Shown here piece by piece: positions 36,920-46,058 of a stretch of 64,000 nt of DNA. Each line of letters starts with the position of its first letter. The stretch's first letter is position 1. The notes beneath the pieces are model-generated. The model did not search any database. It was not told the DNA's origin and saw nothing but the letters and a program-made list of their open reading frames with translations. The position numbers and the translations under genes were made by a program. The stretch is from Parabacteroides sp. AD58 (GTDB lineage: Bacteria > Bacteroidota > Bacteroidia > Bacteroidales > Tannerellaceae), in NCBI RefSeq assembly GCF_023744375.2, contig NZ_CP146284.1:2790001-2854000 (forward strand), written 5' to 3'.

Positions 36920-37852
36920 ATGTACACGGGAGAAATCATTTCGCTGATCGTTGCCGTATCATGGACAATCACAGCCATCTGTTTTGAATATGCCGGGAAG
37001 AGAATCGGTGCACTGACTCTCAATATCGTACGATTACTGATGGCCATCGTTATGCTGGCCATTTCGTTGAAGCTGACAACCGGGCACATAGCTCCGTGGG
37101 ATGCCGGACAGGATGCCTGGATGTGGCTTATTCTTTCTGGAGCGGTAGGCTATGTATTTGGCGATTTTTGCCTGTTCAACTCCTATCTGCTCATCGGTTC
37201 CCGTTTCGGGCAACTGTTTATGACCCTTGCGCCTCCTACGGCTGCCATTGCAGGATATGTTTTTCTTGGCGAGAAAATGGGCACCTATGCCATTATCGGG
37301 ATGCTTGTCTGTATTGTGGGTATAGGTTTCTCTATTATTGGCAAAAGTGGGGAAAACAGTCATAAGGTAGGTATCCAGTTACCGCTGAAAGGTGTCCTCT
37401 ATGGTATCGGTGCCGGCGTGGGACAAGGCTTAGGTCTCGTATTAAGCAAGATCGGAATGAACTGTTATCTTGATTACAATCCGCCGGCCACCTCATTGGA
37501 AGAGTTTATGTTGCCCTTTGAAGCCACGCAGATAAGGGCATTCGCCGGTGTAGTCGGTTTTCTGATCATACTTCTCTGCCGGGGCGAAATCAGAAAGCTT
37601 ATCTCTTCGTTTTCCGATAAATCCGCGATGGTAACCTCTGCTTCGGGTACTTTCTTCGGTCCTTTTGTCGGTGTGTCATTGTCACTTATGGCTGTACAGT
37701 ATACGAATGCCGGCGTGGCTTCTACCCTGATGGCCCTCACTCCTATCATTATTCTCCTGCCTTCGAAGCTGATTTTTAAGGAGGTAATTACGTTCCGTCA
37801 GGTTCTTGGTGCGGTGATAAGTGTGGCGGGAGTTGCCTTATTTTTTGTGTGA
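36920..37852 (+). CDS. DMT (EamA) family transporter
   Basis: 310-residue inner-membrane protein with ten hydrophobic segments arranged as two EamA repeats (first from residue 3, second from about residue 155). The second repeat ends with VASTLMALTPIIILLPS and GAVISVAGVALFFV, both typical. It is a metabolite or drug exporter of unknown substrate. Co-transcribed with the nucleoside kinase gene, which might suggest a nucleoside-related substrate, but that is weak. Confidence 0.88.
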   Translation: MYTGEIISLIVAVSWTITAICFEYAGKRIGALTLNIVRLLMAIVMLAISLKLTTGHIAPWDAGQDAWMWLILSGAVGYVFGDFCLFNSYLLIGSRFGQLFMTLAPPTAAIAGYVFLGEKMGTYAIIGMLVCIVGIGFSIIGKSGENSHKVGIQLPLKGVLYGIGAGVGQGLGLVLSKIGMNCYLDYNPPATSLEEFMLPFEATQIRAFAGVVGFLIILLCRGEIRKLISSFSDKSAMVTSASGTFFGPFVGVSLSLMAVQYTNAGVASTLMALTPIIILLPSKLIFKEVITFRQVLGAVISVAGVALFFV

Positions 37853-37871
37853 GTCTTTAGCAAAAAAACTA

Positions 37872-37879
37872 TATCTTTG
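37872..37879 (+). promoter_or_regulatory. -7 promoter element for the TPR regulator
   Basis: TATCTTTG, exact TAnnTTTG, 21 bp before the ATG at 37901, just after the DMT gene stop. Confidence 0.55.
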
Positions 37880-37900
37880 TAAGCACATTACTAAACGCCT

Positions 37901-39691
37901 ATGAAAAGCTGCATCACCTTATTTATTTGTCTCTGTCTTTCGGCTTGCGGGTTTCAAAAAGAATATCCCGAAGCGATGCGGCAGGCGATCCGTTGTTTGG
38001 AGACAGATCCGGACAGTGCTCTTTTTTATTTATCATCGGTCGATTCGATCCTTTCGGAAGAGCCGGAAGAAACGAGGATGTACCATGCGCTTTTGACTTT
38101 ACGTGCCGAAGACAAATTGTATATCCGGCAGACTTCGGATTCTATCATTCTACCTATTGTGTCTTATTACGACAAACAAGGTGATCCTGACAAACAGTTG
38201 GAAGCTTATTATATGTTAGGACGGGTGTATCGCACATTGGGGGATTCACCACGATCGTTGCAAGCTTTCCAGCAAGCTGCTGAAATCAGTCACGAATGTG
38301 ACCGACCAGAATTGTCAGGCCGCCTCTATGAACAGATGAGCTACTTGTTCGCTTACCAAGAATTATATTCGGAAGCTATTCAAGCGACCAAAGTTTCATA
38401 TCGAATCTATGAGAAGCATGGAGATGCAAGAGGAGTTTCCGTCAGTTTAAGGAATATCGCCCGTATTTTCGATAAATACCAACAGATAGATAGTATGGCC
38501 TATTATTACCAACGAGCCTATAATACAGCTTTGATAGCTCAAGATTCTATTGCAACTAACCTTATTCTAAATGAATACATCTCAGCATTTATGGATCACG
38601 GAATGATCGATAAAGGTGCTGCCTTGATACACAAGCTGCCACAAGAAATAAAAAACAAAAATCCGATCGCGCTGTATTCACAAGGGAAGATTTGCCTCCA
38701 TGCCGGACAACTTGATTCTGCCTCGATGTATTTCCGAAAGTCTTTACAACAAAAGGCTTCTTTGGATGTGCAGCGTGAGGTTTACCGGCAGTTTGCTTCT
38801 TTGAGTGAAAAACAAGGAGACTTGGTGCAGGCACTCCGTTATGAGCGCAAAAGTTCTCAACTGAAAGACAGTATTGCCAGAAGGACACAAACAGAAGCGA
38901 TTTACAAAATACATACGCTTTATAATTACCAACAGATCGAACAAGAGAAAGATCGCTTATTACTGCAAACCGAACGCCAGCAAAAACTTCTTTATCTAGC
39001 CCTGTTCATCTTATTGGGACTGGGTATACTGGTCAGCAGGGGCATTCGGAGATTCAAACAGTATCGGCAAAACGTAGCGGAACAAGAAAAAAAGTTAGCC
39101 GATTTGAGGCTTGAATTGGAAAGAGAGAAGGATACGGAACAGGAACAGAAACATGAAATACAAAAGAACCAAACCCAAATAAAAGAATTGGAGCTATTGA
39201 TAGAAGCAGCCCAAAAAGAACGGGACAAAAAGACCGAAACGTGCCAACATTTACAATATCAAATAACCCAACTGGAAATTTCAAACCGGCATATCCAACT
39301 TTATATGGATGAAAAGGTGCTGGCACGACAAGAAAAAGAACTTCGCAAACAGGAAATGCGGCAGACGCCAATCTATCTGTGGTTCCATGAAGAAAAACAT
39401 TGGGATCATGTACCAGAGAATGCCCCGCAATGGGAAGAATTACGTGACTTGATCAAACAGTGTTTTCCACAATTCATTCCGCGTTTACATACCCTTTATC
39501 CTAAAATTTCAGAGATAGAATTGCGGACTTGTTTTTTATTAAAACTGGAAGTTCCACTCAAAGCTTTTCCGAAAATCATGAATAAAGGGAACGCCTCTGC
39601 CATCTCCAATTTGCGTACTCGCTTATACAAGAAGTTTTTCAATAAAGATGGTTCAGCGACTGATTTAGATAAATTTATCGCTGATTTATAA
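37901..39691 (+). CDS. Membrane-anchored TPR transcriptional regulator-like protein
   Basis: 596-residue protein. The N-terminal lipobox-like CLSAC (Cys16) or a signal anchor is followed by about eight TPR helices (residues 30-340), which would face the periplasm. A membrane segment at about 361-382 (LYLALFILLGLGILVS) precedes a long charged coiled coil (390-455). The last 100 residues are helical with ISEIELRTCFLLKLEVPLKA and NKGNASAISNLRTRLYKKF, a LuxR-like DNA-binding arrangement seen in this Bacteroidetes regulator class. It would sense an envelope signal and control the adjacent receptor genes. Family role is known in outline, targets are inferred. Confidence 0.8.
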   Translation: MKSCITLFICLCLSACGFQKEYPEAMRQAIRCLETDPDSALFYLSSVDSILSEEPEETRMYHALLTLRAEDKLYIRQTSDSIILPIVSYYDKQGDPDKQLEAYYMLGRVYRTLGDSPRSLQAFQQAAEISHECDRPELSGRLYEQMSYLFAYQELYSEAIQATKVSYRIYEKHGDARGVSVSLRNIARIFDKYQQIDSMAYYYQRAYNTALIAQDSIATNLILNEYISAFMDHGMIDKGAALIHKLPQEIKNKNPIALYSQGKICLHAGQLDSASMYFRKSLQQKASLDVQREVYRQFASLSEKQGDLVQALRYERKSSQLKDSIARRTQTEAIYKIHTLYNYQQIEQEKDRLLLQTERQQKLLYLALFILLGLGILVSRGIRRFKQYRQNVAEQEKKLADLRLELEREKDTEQEQKHEIQKNQTQIKELELLIEAAQKERDKKTETCQHLQYQITQLEISNRHIQLYMDEKVLARQEKELRKQEMRQTPIYLWFHEEKHWDHVPENAPQWEELRDLIKQCFPQFIPRLHTLYPKISEIELRTCFLLKLEVPLKAFPKIMNKGNASAISNLRTRLYKKFFNKDGSATDLDKFIADL

Positions 39692-39711
39692 TTGCTTATC
39701 TCAGTGAGCAA

Positions 39712-39731
39712 TTTGTGAACTTTTTGTGAAC
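39712..39731 (+). promoter_or_regulatory. Direct-repeat operator candidate TTGTGAAC x2
   Basis: TTGTGAAC at 39713-39720 and 39724-39731, exactly 11 bp apart (one helical turn), upstream of the promoter of the small secreted-protein gene and just after the TPR regulator gene. Confidence 0.5.
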
Positions 39732-39763
39732 AAGTTTTTGAGGCATCCCCCAACTAATAGCTT

Positions 39764-39771
39764 TATTTTTG
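39764..39771 (+). promoter_or_regulatory. -7 promoter element before the DUF3244-like gene
   Basis: TATTTTTG, exact TAnnTTTG. A TTTG at 39737-39740 could be the -33 part, though 23 bp apart. It would start a transcript at the hairpin that follows. Confidence 0.5.
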
Positions 39772-39795
39772 CACCGTTTTGAAATTAAAACGGTG
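39772..39795 (+). promoter_or_regulatory. 5' leader hairpin
   Basis: Perfect 9-bp inverted repeat CACCGTTTT-gaaatt-AAAACGGTG at the predicted transcript start, 10 bp before the ATG at 39806. It may stabilise the mRNA, hide the ribosome site, or be an operator. Confidence 0.5.
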
Positions 39796-39805
39796 TTATA
39801 AGCAT

Positions 39806-40146
39806 ATGAAAAAAGTTATATGTGTAGTAAGTATGGCGTGGTTGGTTTGTATGAATGCACCTGCCGAAATCCATGAGACAGATATTTCTCTGTGTGAAGA
39901 CTTTGAAAACCTCTCTCTTGACATGATAACGGTCGAAGATGAATTTGTCCTGGAATCTGCAAAAGCGATGATAATCTGCAAATACAAATTGTAGATGAAG
40001 ACGGTACTCTCTATTATTGCGAAATCGTGGATGTGCCTGCTGGTATGTATGTGATTTCAGTGGCTCATTTGCCAAAGGGTATTTATCAGATGGCATTGAC
40101 GACTGAAGAAGGTCAAACCTACGCTGTGGACTTTGCTAAACAATAA
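39806..40146 (+). pseudogene. Small secreted DUF3244-like protein gene with a frameshift
   Basis: The first frame gives a signal peptide (MKKVICVVSMAWLVCMNAPAE) and about 55 residues, then stops at 39994. From about 39961 the -1 frame is open and reads SDDNLQIQIVDEDGTLYYCE, then GIYQMALTTEEGQTYAVDF, to a stop at 40146. This is the usual C-terminal half of DUF3244 proteins. The change happens at a run of four A residues (39961-39964), and one more A would restore a protein of about 112 residues. Mutation, sequencing error and homopolymer phase variation are all possible. The DUF3244 name is a moderate-confidence match. Confidence 0.65.
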
Positions 40147-40239
40147 TAAGTAGGATTGAGAATCTTTATAACGTGATACAATAATGAATATTCTTATATT
40201 ATGAAGCAGTTGTTACATTTAAATATATAAGTGGTGAAT

Positions 40240-42528
40240 ATGAAATTGGCTTTTTTTTGTCTCTTTGTTTGTCTCTTTAATTTGCAAGCACAGCAAATAT
40301 TGACTGGTAGTATAGTAGATGAAAATGAAATGGAATTACCTTATTCAAATGTACAAATACTCTCATTAGATTCCATTCCTTTGCAAGGATCAACAACAGA
40401 TAGTTTAGGGTGTTTTACTATAAGAGACGTAAAGGCAGGGAAATACTTACTTTCTGTTAGTTATATTGGATATATTACTCAGGTTATTCCATTCGAAATG
40501 CCAACTACCGATTATCAATTTCCTCCTATAATCTTGAAAACTGATAAAGTTGTATTGAATGAGGTTAAAGTAACCGGTAATTCATTTATTCAAAAGAAAG
40601 ACCACCTGCTGATAATTCCAGACAAACAACAAATTAAACATGCATTTGGTGGATATGATTTACTTTACAACCTGATGATTCCAGGCTTAACTATTGATAG
40701 AAAGAACAAAACGGTAACATCCTTAGCTGGAAAAGTTACTTTATACATCAATGGAGTTGAAGCTGATATGCGCGAAATCCAAGCTTTACAGCCAAAAGAC
40801 ATTGAAAGGGTTGAATATTATGTTATGCCGAAAACCGGGCAATTTACCGGGGATGCGGCATCGGTGAATTATATAACGAAAATATATAAAACAGGTGGTT
40901 ATATCACGCTGGATGGAGATCAAACTATTGGATATACGAAAGGAATTTATAATATCGCATCCAAGATATTGCATAATAATACGAGTTATATTTTCTTTGG
41001 AGGGGCTAAAATGGCAAAATATAATGGAACGGAAATCGGGAAGAGCGAGGATTTGTTCTTTCCTGACCATACGATTCATCGAACTACAATGAATAATAAT
41101 GCCCATTATAAAAGTAATCAGCAATATGCGCAATTTAAAGTGAGTAATAATACGAAAAAATGCGACTTGTCTGCTTCGGCATCGTTTGTTCGTGATGATA
41201 CGCCGAACGATGAGCAAAACAGGATATTAAATTATAACAGGCAGGAACATGACTCTATTCACTCATTTGAAAGGAGGGATTATAAAAGCCAGAAAGGAGC
41301 AATCAACCTGACGGGTGTGTTCCGTGTGGATGATCGGCAATTCATAAAAGTACGTTTGAACGGAGCATATACTAAAAACAAGTACAATCGGCTATATACG
41401 GAAAACGAACAACGTTCATTAAGCAATGTAGATGAAGATCTTTATTCTTTTGATGCTTTCTTGGGATATAATTACAAGCCCAATGAAAAGAATTCATTAT
41501 ATACTAAAATTACTCATTTCCACAATATTACCTCTACTAATTATGGTGGTGATTATTCCTCCTTGCAACATCTTTGGGAAGGTGAAACTTTACTTGCAAC
41601 AGAATACACCCATACATTTAACAAAAAAGTCATGGCTATCTTTGCTCCGGGAGTTTCTTGGATCAATTATAAATTGCGTGGACAGGACTTGCTAGAGATA
41701 TGGAACTTAAGGTTGAACACGGGGGTACGTTGTTCTCTTGATTCCAAACAATGGCTGTTTTTAATTTTTGCTTTGGGAAATAATCAACCAGATATTAGTT
41801 ATCTGAATACAGCGAATCAGACTATTGATTTTTATCAAATCAAACGGGGTAATCCATATTTGGATAATACACAAATTTATACAATCTTTGGAATGTATGA
41901 AGGTTCGTTTCATCCCTTGTTTAATGTCCAAGGAAAGTTATATTATGAATATAATAAGAATAATATCTATAACCATTACTCAGTGGAAGGTAATAAATTG
42001 ATTAGTAGTTATGCTTCTAATAATTCATTTAGTACCACTAATGTGGAGATTGCCATATCCAGCCGTTTTTCTGAGAATTTCCGTACAAATGTAAATCTGA
42101 AATACAATTACATGAATGTCCCGGAAGTCTCCGGCTTGCACGAAAACAACTTCTTTGCCTCCCTGGATGTAAACTACTTCATTAAAGCATTTGCTATCAA
42201 TGCGTATGCCAAGACAACGGAGCGGAAGTTAGATCAATCAACATTGATTTACACAAAGACACCCGCCATCTACGGTCTGTCCGTCCGCTACAGTGGCACA
42301 AACTGGATGGCAGAGGTGGGGGCTGAGAATCCATTTACCAAACATCAGCATTACCGCGAGTATGCCAACTATGGCGTGTACCGTTACAACCAAGTACAAA
42401 CCAGTCGTATCTACCAACAGACCGCCTACGTCAAACTCGCTTACACCTTCGACTTCGGAAAGAAAACGTCGCGAGAAAACAACGATGTGGATAGAAGTAT
42501 CAACAGTGCCATCTTAAAAGTAAGATAA
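40240..42528 (+). CDS. Outer-membrane beta-barrel receptor (TonB-dependent-like)
   Basis: 762-residue outer-membrane protein. The start ATG at 40240 is preferred over GTG at 40231. It has a signal peptide (to about residue 18, LQAQQ), a carboxypeptidase-like regulatory domain (TGSIVDENEMELPYSNVQIL, residues 20-105), a plug-like region (GGYDLLYNLMIPGLTI), and a barrel ending LAYTFDFGKK and a short tail. It belongs to the OMP_b-brl_3 group, which lacks a clear TonB box. The first 1.85 kb is AT-rich, while the last 430 bp uses distinctly more GC-rich codons, so the gene looks chimeric. Ligand unknown. Confidence 0.85.
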   Translation: MKLAFFCLFVCLFNLQAQQILTGSIVDENEMELPYSNVQILSLDSIPLQGSTTDSLGCFTIRDVKAGKYLLSVSYIGYITQVIPFEMPTTDYQFPPIILKTDKVVLNEVKVTGNSFIQKKDHLLIIPDKQQIKHAFGGYDLLYNLMIPGLTIDRKNKTVTSLAGKVTLYINGVEADMREIQALQPKDIERVEYYVMPKTGQFTGDAASVNYITKIYKTGGYITLDGDQTIGYTKGIYNIASKILHNNTSYIFFGGAKMAKYNGTEIGKSEDLFFPDHTIHRTTMNNNAHYKSNQQYAQFKVSNNTKKCDLSASASFVRDDTPNDEQNRILNYNRQEHDSIHSFERRDYKSQKGAINLTGVFRVDDRQFIKVRLNGAYTKNKYNRLYTENEQRSLSNVDEDLYSFDAFLGYNYKPNEKNSLYTKITHFHNITSTNYGGDYSSLQHLWEGETLLATEYTHTFNKKVMAIFAPGVSWINYKLRGQDLLEIWNLRLNTGVRCSLDSKQWLFLIFALGNNQPDISYLNTANQTIDFYQIKRGNPYLDNTQIYTIFGMYEGSFHPLFNVQGKLYYEYNKNNIYNHYSVEGNKLISSYASNNSFSTTNVEIAISSRFSENFRTNVNLKYNYMNVPEVSGLHENNFFASLDVNYFIKAFAINAYAKTTERKLDQSTLIYTKTPAIYGLSVRYSGTNWMAEVGAENPFTKHQHYREYANYGVYRYNQVQTSRIYQQTAYVKLAYTFDFGKKTSRENNDVDRSINSAILKVR

Positions 42529-42529
42529 T

Positions 42530-43150
42530 ATGGACAAATATAACGGCATCATCATCCATCAGAAATTATCGGCATCTGTCCAAGAGCAGCGTGTACTGCT
42601 CTCGTGTGGCGGTCAATACTACGAAGCCAGTCAGCCCATAGTGGAGTTGGTGGAAGAGTTACAACGCCACGAGACGGAAGGACAGTCCATTATCGCCTAT
42701 GCCGAAAAGAAGGTAGGTAAATATACGCCCGAACAAGTACGGATGATTATCGACAAATTCATTACGCCCATGTTCGTACCTAAAGAGAAGAAGCATTCCT
42801 TTCTCTACGAAAAGGAACTGTTCAGTGCGATGGCGATTGACAAGTTTTCGGATGCGTTCCGTTTTCTGTTCAGTCCGTTAGGCTATATCACTAACATCTG
42901 GGCGGAAGTCCTGTTGATGCTCTCCGGTTGGATTTCACTTATGCGGTCAGCCTGTTTTACCACCGCATGTGACACCCGCCGATTATGCCCGTTACGGCTA
43001 TTTGGCTTATACATTGGGAGACACGTTACAGGCCACCGGATATCTGCAATAAGCGGTTCATGCGCTACCCAATCTGGCAACTCCTTGGCTGTTGTTGGGA
43101 GATACGGCAAAATACCGCCTGCTTCTCAATCTGGAATAAGACCGAGTTAG
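42530..43150 (+). pseudogene. Broken PqqD-like / M50 peptidase-type gene remnant
   Basis: The first 120 codons read as a PqqD-like domain followed by the juxtamembrane part of a bacterial zinc-metallopeptidase-type exporter helper (SCGGQYYEASQPIVELVEEL, then FLYEKELFSAMAIDKF). After about 42890 the frame no longer looks native. Another frame encodes the conserved-looking VTPADYARYGYLAYTLGDTL and LPNLATPWLLLGDTAKYRLL, interrupted by stops. It is therefore a fusion of the 5' part of one gene with the decayed 3' part of another. It starts 1 bp after the receptor stop. Assignment of the first half is moderate; the second half is unidentified. Confidence 0.6.
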
Positions 43151-43166
43151 AAAAAGAACAAGAGAC

Positions 43167-43529
43167 ATGGATACACTGAAAGTAAAGGACAATATAATCA
43201 TTTATTCTTATAAGAATGGCCTAAAATCATCTTTGTGTAATGATTTGGTTGCACTCGTATACAATAAGCCCAATATTTGGTTGATATTTAAAAATGAAGA
43301 GGTTTTAATTCATATAAGTATGATCCAAATAGAAGACTTATTGCAAAATAATTTTATAAGAATAAATCGTCAAGTCATTGTTAACATGTTCCATGCTTCT
43401 GAATTGATATTTAAAGATGGAGCATATTGGATTCACTTAAAAAGAGGCTTGGAATATAAAATAAGCGAACGCAGAAAAAAGTTAGTCCGGGAAGCTTTTC
43501 TTTTGTATGCTAATTCAAATGAGGCCTAA
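43167..43529 (+). CDS. Stand-alone LytTR DNA-binding regulator
   Basis: 120-residue protein consisting only of a LytTR DNA-binding domain: LIHISMIQIEDLL, FIRINRQVIVNMFHASEL and YKISERRKKLVREAF are typical. No receiver domain or membrane part, so input must come from another protein or a ligand. AT-rich codon use matches the first part of the upstream receptor, not the broken gene before it. A matching pair of direct repeats lies just downstream, before the next receptor gene. Confidence 0.82.
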   Translation: MDTLKVKDNIIIYSYKNGLKSSLCNDLVALVYNKPNIWLIFKNEEVLIHISMIQIEDLLQNNFIRINRQVIVNMFHASELIFKDGAYWIHLKRGLEYKISERRKKLVREAFLLYANSNEA

Positions 43530-43535
43530 CAGTAT

Positions 43536-43590
43536 ACGTTCGGTATCGAAAAACGAACGTTTGGTAATAATGGCTTAAACTGATTTGGTA
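43536..43590 (+). promoter_or_regulatory. LytTR operator candidate (direct repeats 21 bp apart)
   Basis: ACGTTCGGTA at 43536 and ACGTTTGGTA at 43557, 21 bp apart, and a third TTTGGTA at 43584 (24 bp further). LytTR proteins bind two roughly 9-bp direct repeats two helical turns apart, as here. The first two also form a 7-bp inverted repeat (ACGTTCG with CGAACGT). Position is between the LytTR gene and the second receptor. Confidence 0.65.
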
Positions 43591-43642
43591 ATATAAAAGA
43601 ATATTAATAATATCGTTATGTTCATTTAAAATGATAAATACC

Positions 43643-45955
43643 ATGAAAAAGAATCGGTGTAAATACATGTTATGCGCATTCGGATTATTATTCCACACAC
43701 TGATTTATGCGCAGTATAATTTTTCCGGCTCAGTAGTTAATCCACAGAAAGAAGTATTGCCGGGAGCAACAATCATGCTTTATGCTGCTGATTCGTTGAT
43801 GGGAGGAACTATCACGGATGCGAAAGGACTGTTCGAATTGAAGAATCTTCCGAAGAATGAATGTCGCTGTATCATATCCATGCTGGGTTATCAAATGCAG
43901 GAACACTCCATAGACTTGGCGCAACAGCAGCAGGCATATTCTTTTATTTTGCAAGAAGATGCTGAGGAACTGGACGTACTGACGGTAGAAGCCGACCGCC
44001 GGGATTTAGTGAAAGCCGGCACCGGATATACGTCATATGCCCTTTCCTCTCAGGCACTGAAAGCTAAATCGGCGTATGAGTCCTTGCGCGAAATTCCTCA
44101 ACTGATTATTGATGAAAGTAACCGTACCATCCGGTTAAGTTCGGGCGAAACACCGGTTATACTGATTAATGGAGTGAACCGTCCGGGATATTTCGATAGC
44201 CTGGATCCGGAAATGATAGAATCAGTGGACGTAATAGAAAATCCTTCGGCAAAATACCGTGGAGAGCAAGCCGTAAGTAAGATTCTGAATATAAAGATCA
44301 AGCGTGAAAAGGAGAAATCTTATCTGAATGGCAATCTTTATTCCCGGCATAATGTAGAAGCGGTATATGGGATTTCGGGACTTTCTTTAGGTGCCGGTAA
44401 CAGCAAATATTCCTTGTATCTCACGGCACAGCAGTTCTATTTCCATAATGATGATGCGGATTTAAAGGAACATACGGAAACAAGTGGCATCATTCGTGAT
44501 TTATCTCAGCAGCAAAGATTTAATACCAACATGATAAGTGCCAATGTCGGTGGGGATTGGGTAATATCGGATAAAAATTATTTGAGCTGGGCTGTTTCGT
44601 TTGTCACAAATCCGAATGATATTAACAAGACTTCTTCCGGAACAATCACTGATTTGGCCGCGGATGAATCAGCTCCTCTCACTGCATGGCAGTCCACGGA
44701 TAATCATTATTATATGAATACGTATAATCTTTATTACAAACATACCTTTCCGACTGATAACTACCTGGAAATAAAAGGTGGGTTCGGTTGGTTCGGTTCG
44801 GGAGCGCAAAGCGACCGTGTGGAAGAGTCTGCCTTGTCCAGCTATAAATCGGTTGTAGATTTGGATAACAAAAAGAAATCTCTGAACGTAGATATAAACT
44901 ACGATTGGCAGTTGTCAGACAAACTGAAGATGGACTTTGGGGCAAATACTTATATGCAGCATTCGTCCATTGAAGACGTGGGCAACAATTATCCCACTTA
45001 TCATTACAAGGATTTGAGGGAATATATTTTCGGAGACTTGTCGCATTCTGTTTTGCCCAATTTGTCTTATCAGTTATCGTTGGGTGTTGATTTTGTTTTT
45101 ACCAATGCGGACGGCATACACAACCGGTATGTCACTTTTGTGCCAGGAGCGTCGGTGACATACAATCTGAACCAAAAATCTTTTTTCCAGTTATACTTTT
45201 CCCGCCAGCGTACTTCGCCGGACATCAGCTTGCTGAATCCACGCAATACATCTGCCGACAGCCTGATGCTGATTCAGGGGAATCCGTATCTGAAGCCTTA
45301 TGTGGATAATACGGTGAACTTATCTTATACCTGGAATCATAAAGGCATCTATCTTTCGCCGTTTGTTCTGTATGATTATTCTGCCAAACAAATCTCGGAT
45401 ATCGGTTACATGGAAGGAAACCGGTATGTGCAGACCTATGAGAATCTGGACAACTTGCAGCAATTGCGTACGGGAATAAACACCCGTTTCAACCTCTCAA
45501 CCTTCGGTAATCTGAATATGAGCGTTTATTATCAGAAAGACTTTATCGAAGGAATGCCATTCAGCGGGAACAATTGGGGGGCAAACGCGTCTTTGAATCT
45601 GTTTTACAAGAAAGTATCCCTGTATGCCTATTTATTTTATGGTGGATATCGTTACTCAAAAACCAGTAAATTATTCTCGACACCGGAATCAGAAATGATA
45701 TTTACCTGGAACCTGCCTAAGAACTGGGCATTGACGGCCGGATTACGCTATTTTGCTGCCGGAGATAACCACATTGAAGAGACGATTAAAGATGCAGGTT
45801 ATTATTATCATTCAGTACAAAAGTTCACCGACCGCTATTTGATGCCGATGATCGGAATATCATACACGTTCAAGAACAAAGTACAACAGAAACGCTATCA
45901 GCAGCAACGGTTATATAACTCGGATTCAGGAATTGGCAGTATTAAAGTTAAATAA
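43643..45955 (+). CDS. Outer-membrane beta-barrel receptor (TonB-dependent-like), second copy
   Basis: 770-residue receptor of the same group as the one at 40240 but clearly different in sequence. It has a signal peptide (MKKNRCKYMLCAFGLLFHT to about residue 25), a carboxypeptidase-like domain (FSGSVVNPQKEVLPGATIML), a plug-like region (AYESLREIPQLIIDESNRTI), and a barrel with repeated aromatic strand ends (QLYFSRQRTSPDISLLNPRN). The ATG at 43631 is an alternative start. Its stop is followed at once by the ATG of the truncated C39 gene, so the two were co-transcribed. Likely exports or imports a peptide or related ligand, as inferred from the neighbours. Confidence 0.85.
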   Translation: MKKNRCKYMLCAFGLLFHTLIYAQYNFSGSVVNPQKEVLPGATIMLYAADSLMGGTITDAKGLFELKNLPKNECRCIISMLGYQMQEHSIDLAQQQQAYSFILQEDAEELDVLTVEADRRDLVKAGTGYTSYALSSQALKAKSAYESLREIPQLIIDESNRTIRLSSGETPVILINGVNRPGYFDSLDPEMIESVDVIENPSAKYRGEQAVSKILNIKIKREKEKSYLNGNLYSRHNVEAVYGISGLSLGAGNSKYSLYLTAQQFYFHNDDADLKEHTETSGIIRDLSQQQRFNTNMISANVGGDWVISDKNYLSWAVSFVTNPNDINKTSSGTITDLAADESAPLTAWQSTDNHYYMNTYNLYYKHTFPTDNYLEIKGGFGWFGSGAQSDRVEESALSSYKSVVDLDNKKKSLNVDINYDWQLSDKLKMDFGANTYMQHSSIEDVGNNYPTYHYKDLREYIFGDLSHSVLPNLSYQLSLGVDFVFTNADGIHNRYVTFVPGASVTYNLNQKSFFQLYFSRQRTSPDISLLNPRNTSADSLMLIQGNPYLKPYVDNTVNLSYTWNHKGIYLSPFVLYDYSAKQISDIGYMEGNRYVQTYENLDNLQQLRTGINTRFNLSTFGNLNMSVYYQKDFIEGMPFSGNNWGANASLNLFYKKVSLYAYLFYGGYRYSKTSKLFSTPESEMIFTWNLPKNWALTAGLRYFAAGDNHIEETIKDAGYYYHSVQKFTDRYLMPMIGISYTFKNKVQQKRYQQQRLYNSDSGIGSIKVK

Positions 45956-46057
45956 ATGAAGTCATTTCTACATATCCAGCAGCCAGATACGATGGAGTGC
46001 GGGGCAACTTGCTTACGTATGATCGCAAAATATTCTTTTGTATCACACTTCAAATAG
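45956..46057 (+). pseudogene. Truncated C39-peptidase ABC exporter gene (first 33 codons)
   Basis: The ATG starts 1 bp after the receptor stop. The product MKSFLHIQQPDTMECGATCL and then RMIAKY matches the N-terminus of peptidase C39 domains, where Q and the Cys of ECGATC are catalytic. The frame ends at 46057, although intact exporters of this type are about 700 residues. A terminator begins 2 bp later. So most of a bacteriocin or peptide exporter has been deleted. Confidence 0.75.
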
Positions 46058-46058
46058 G

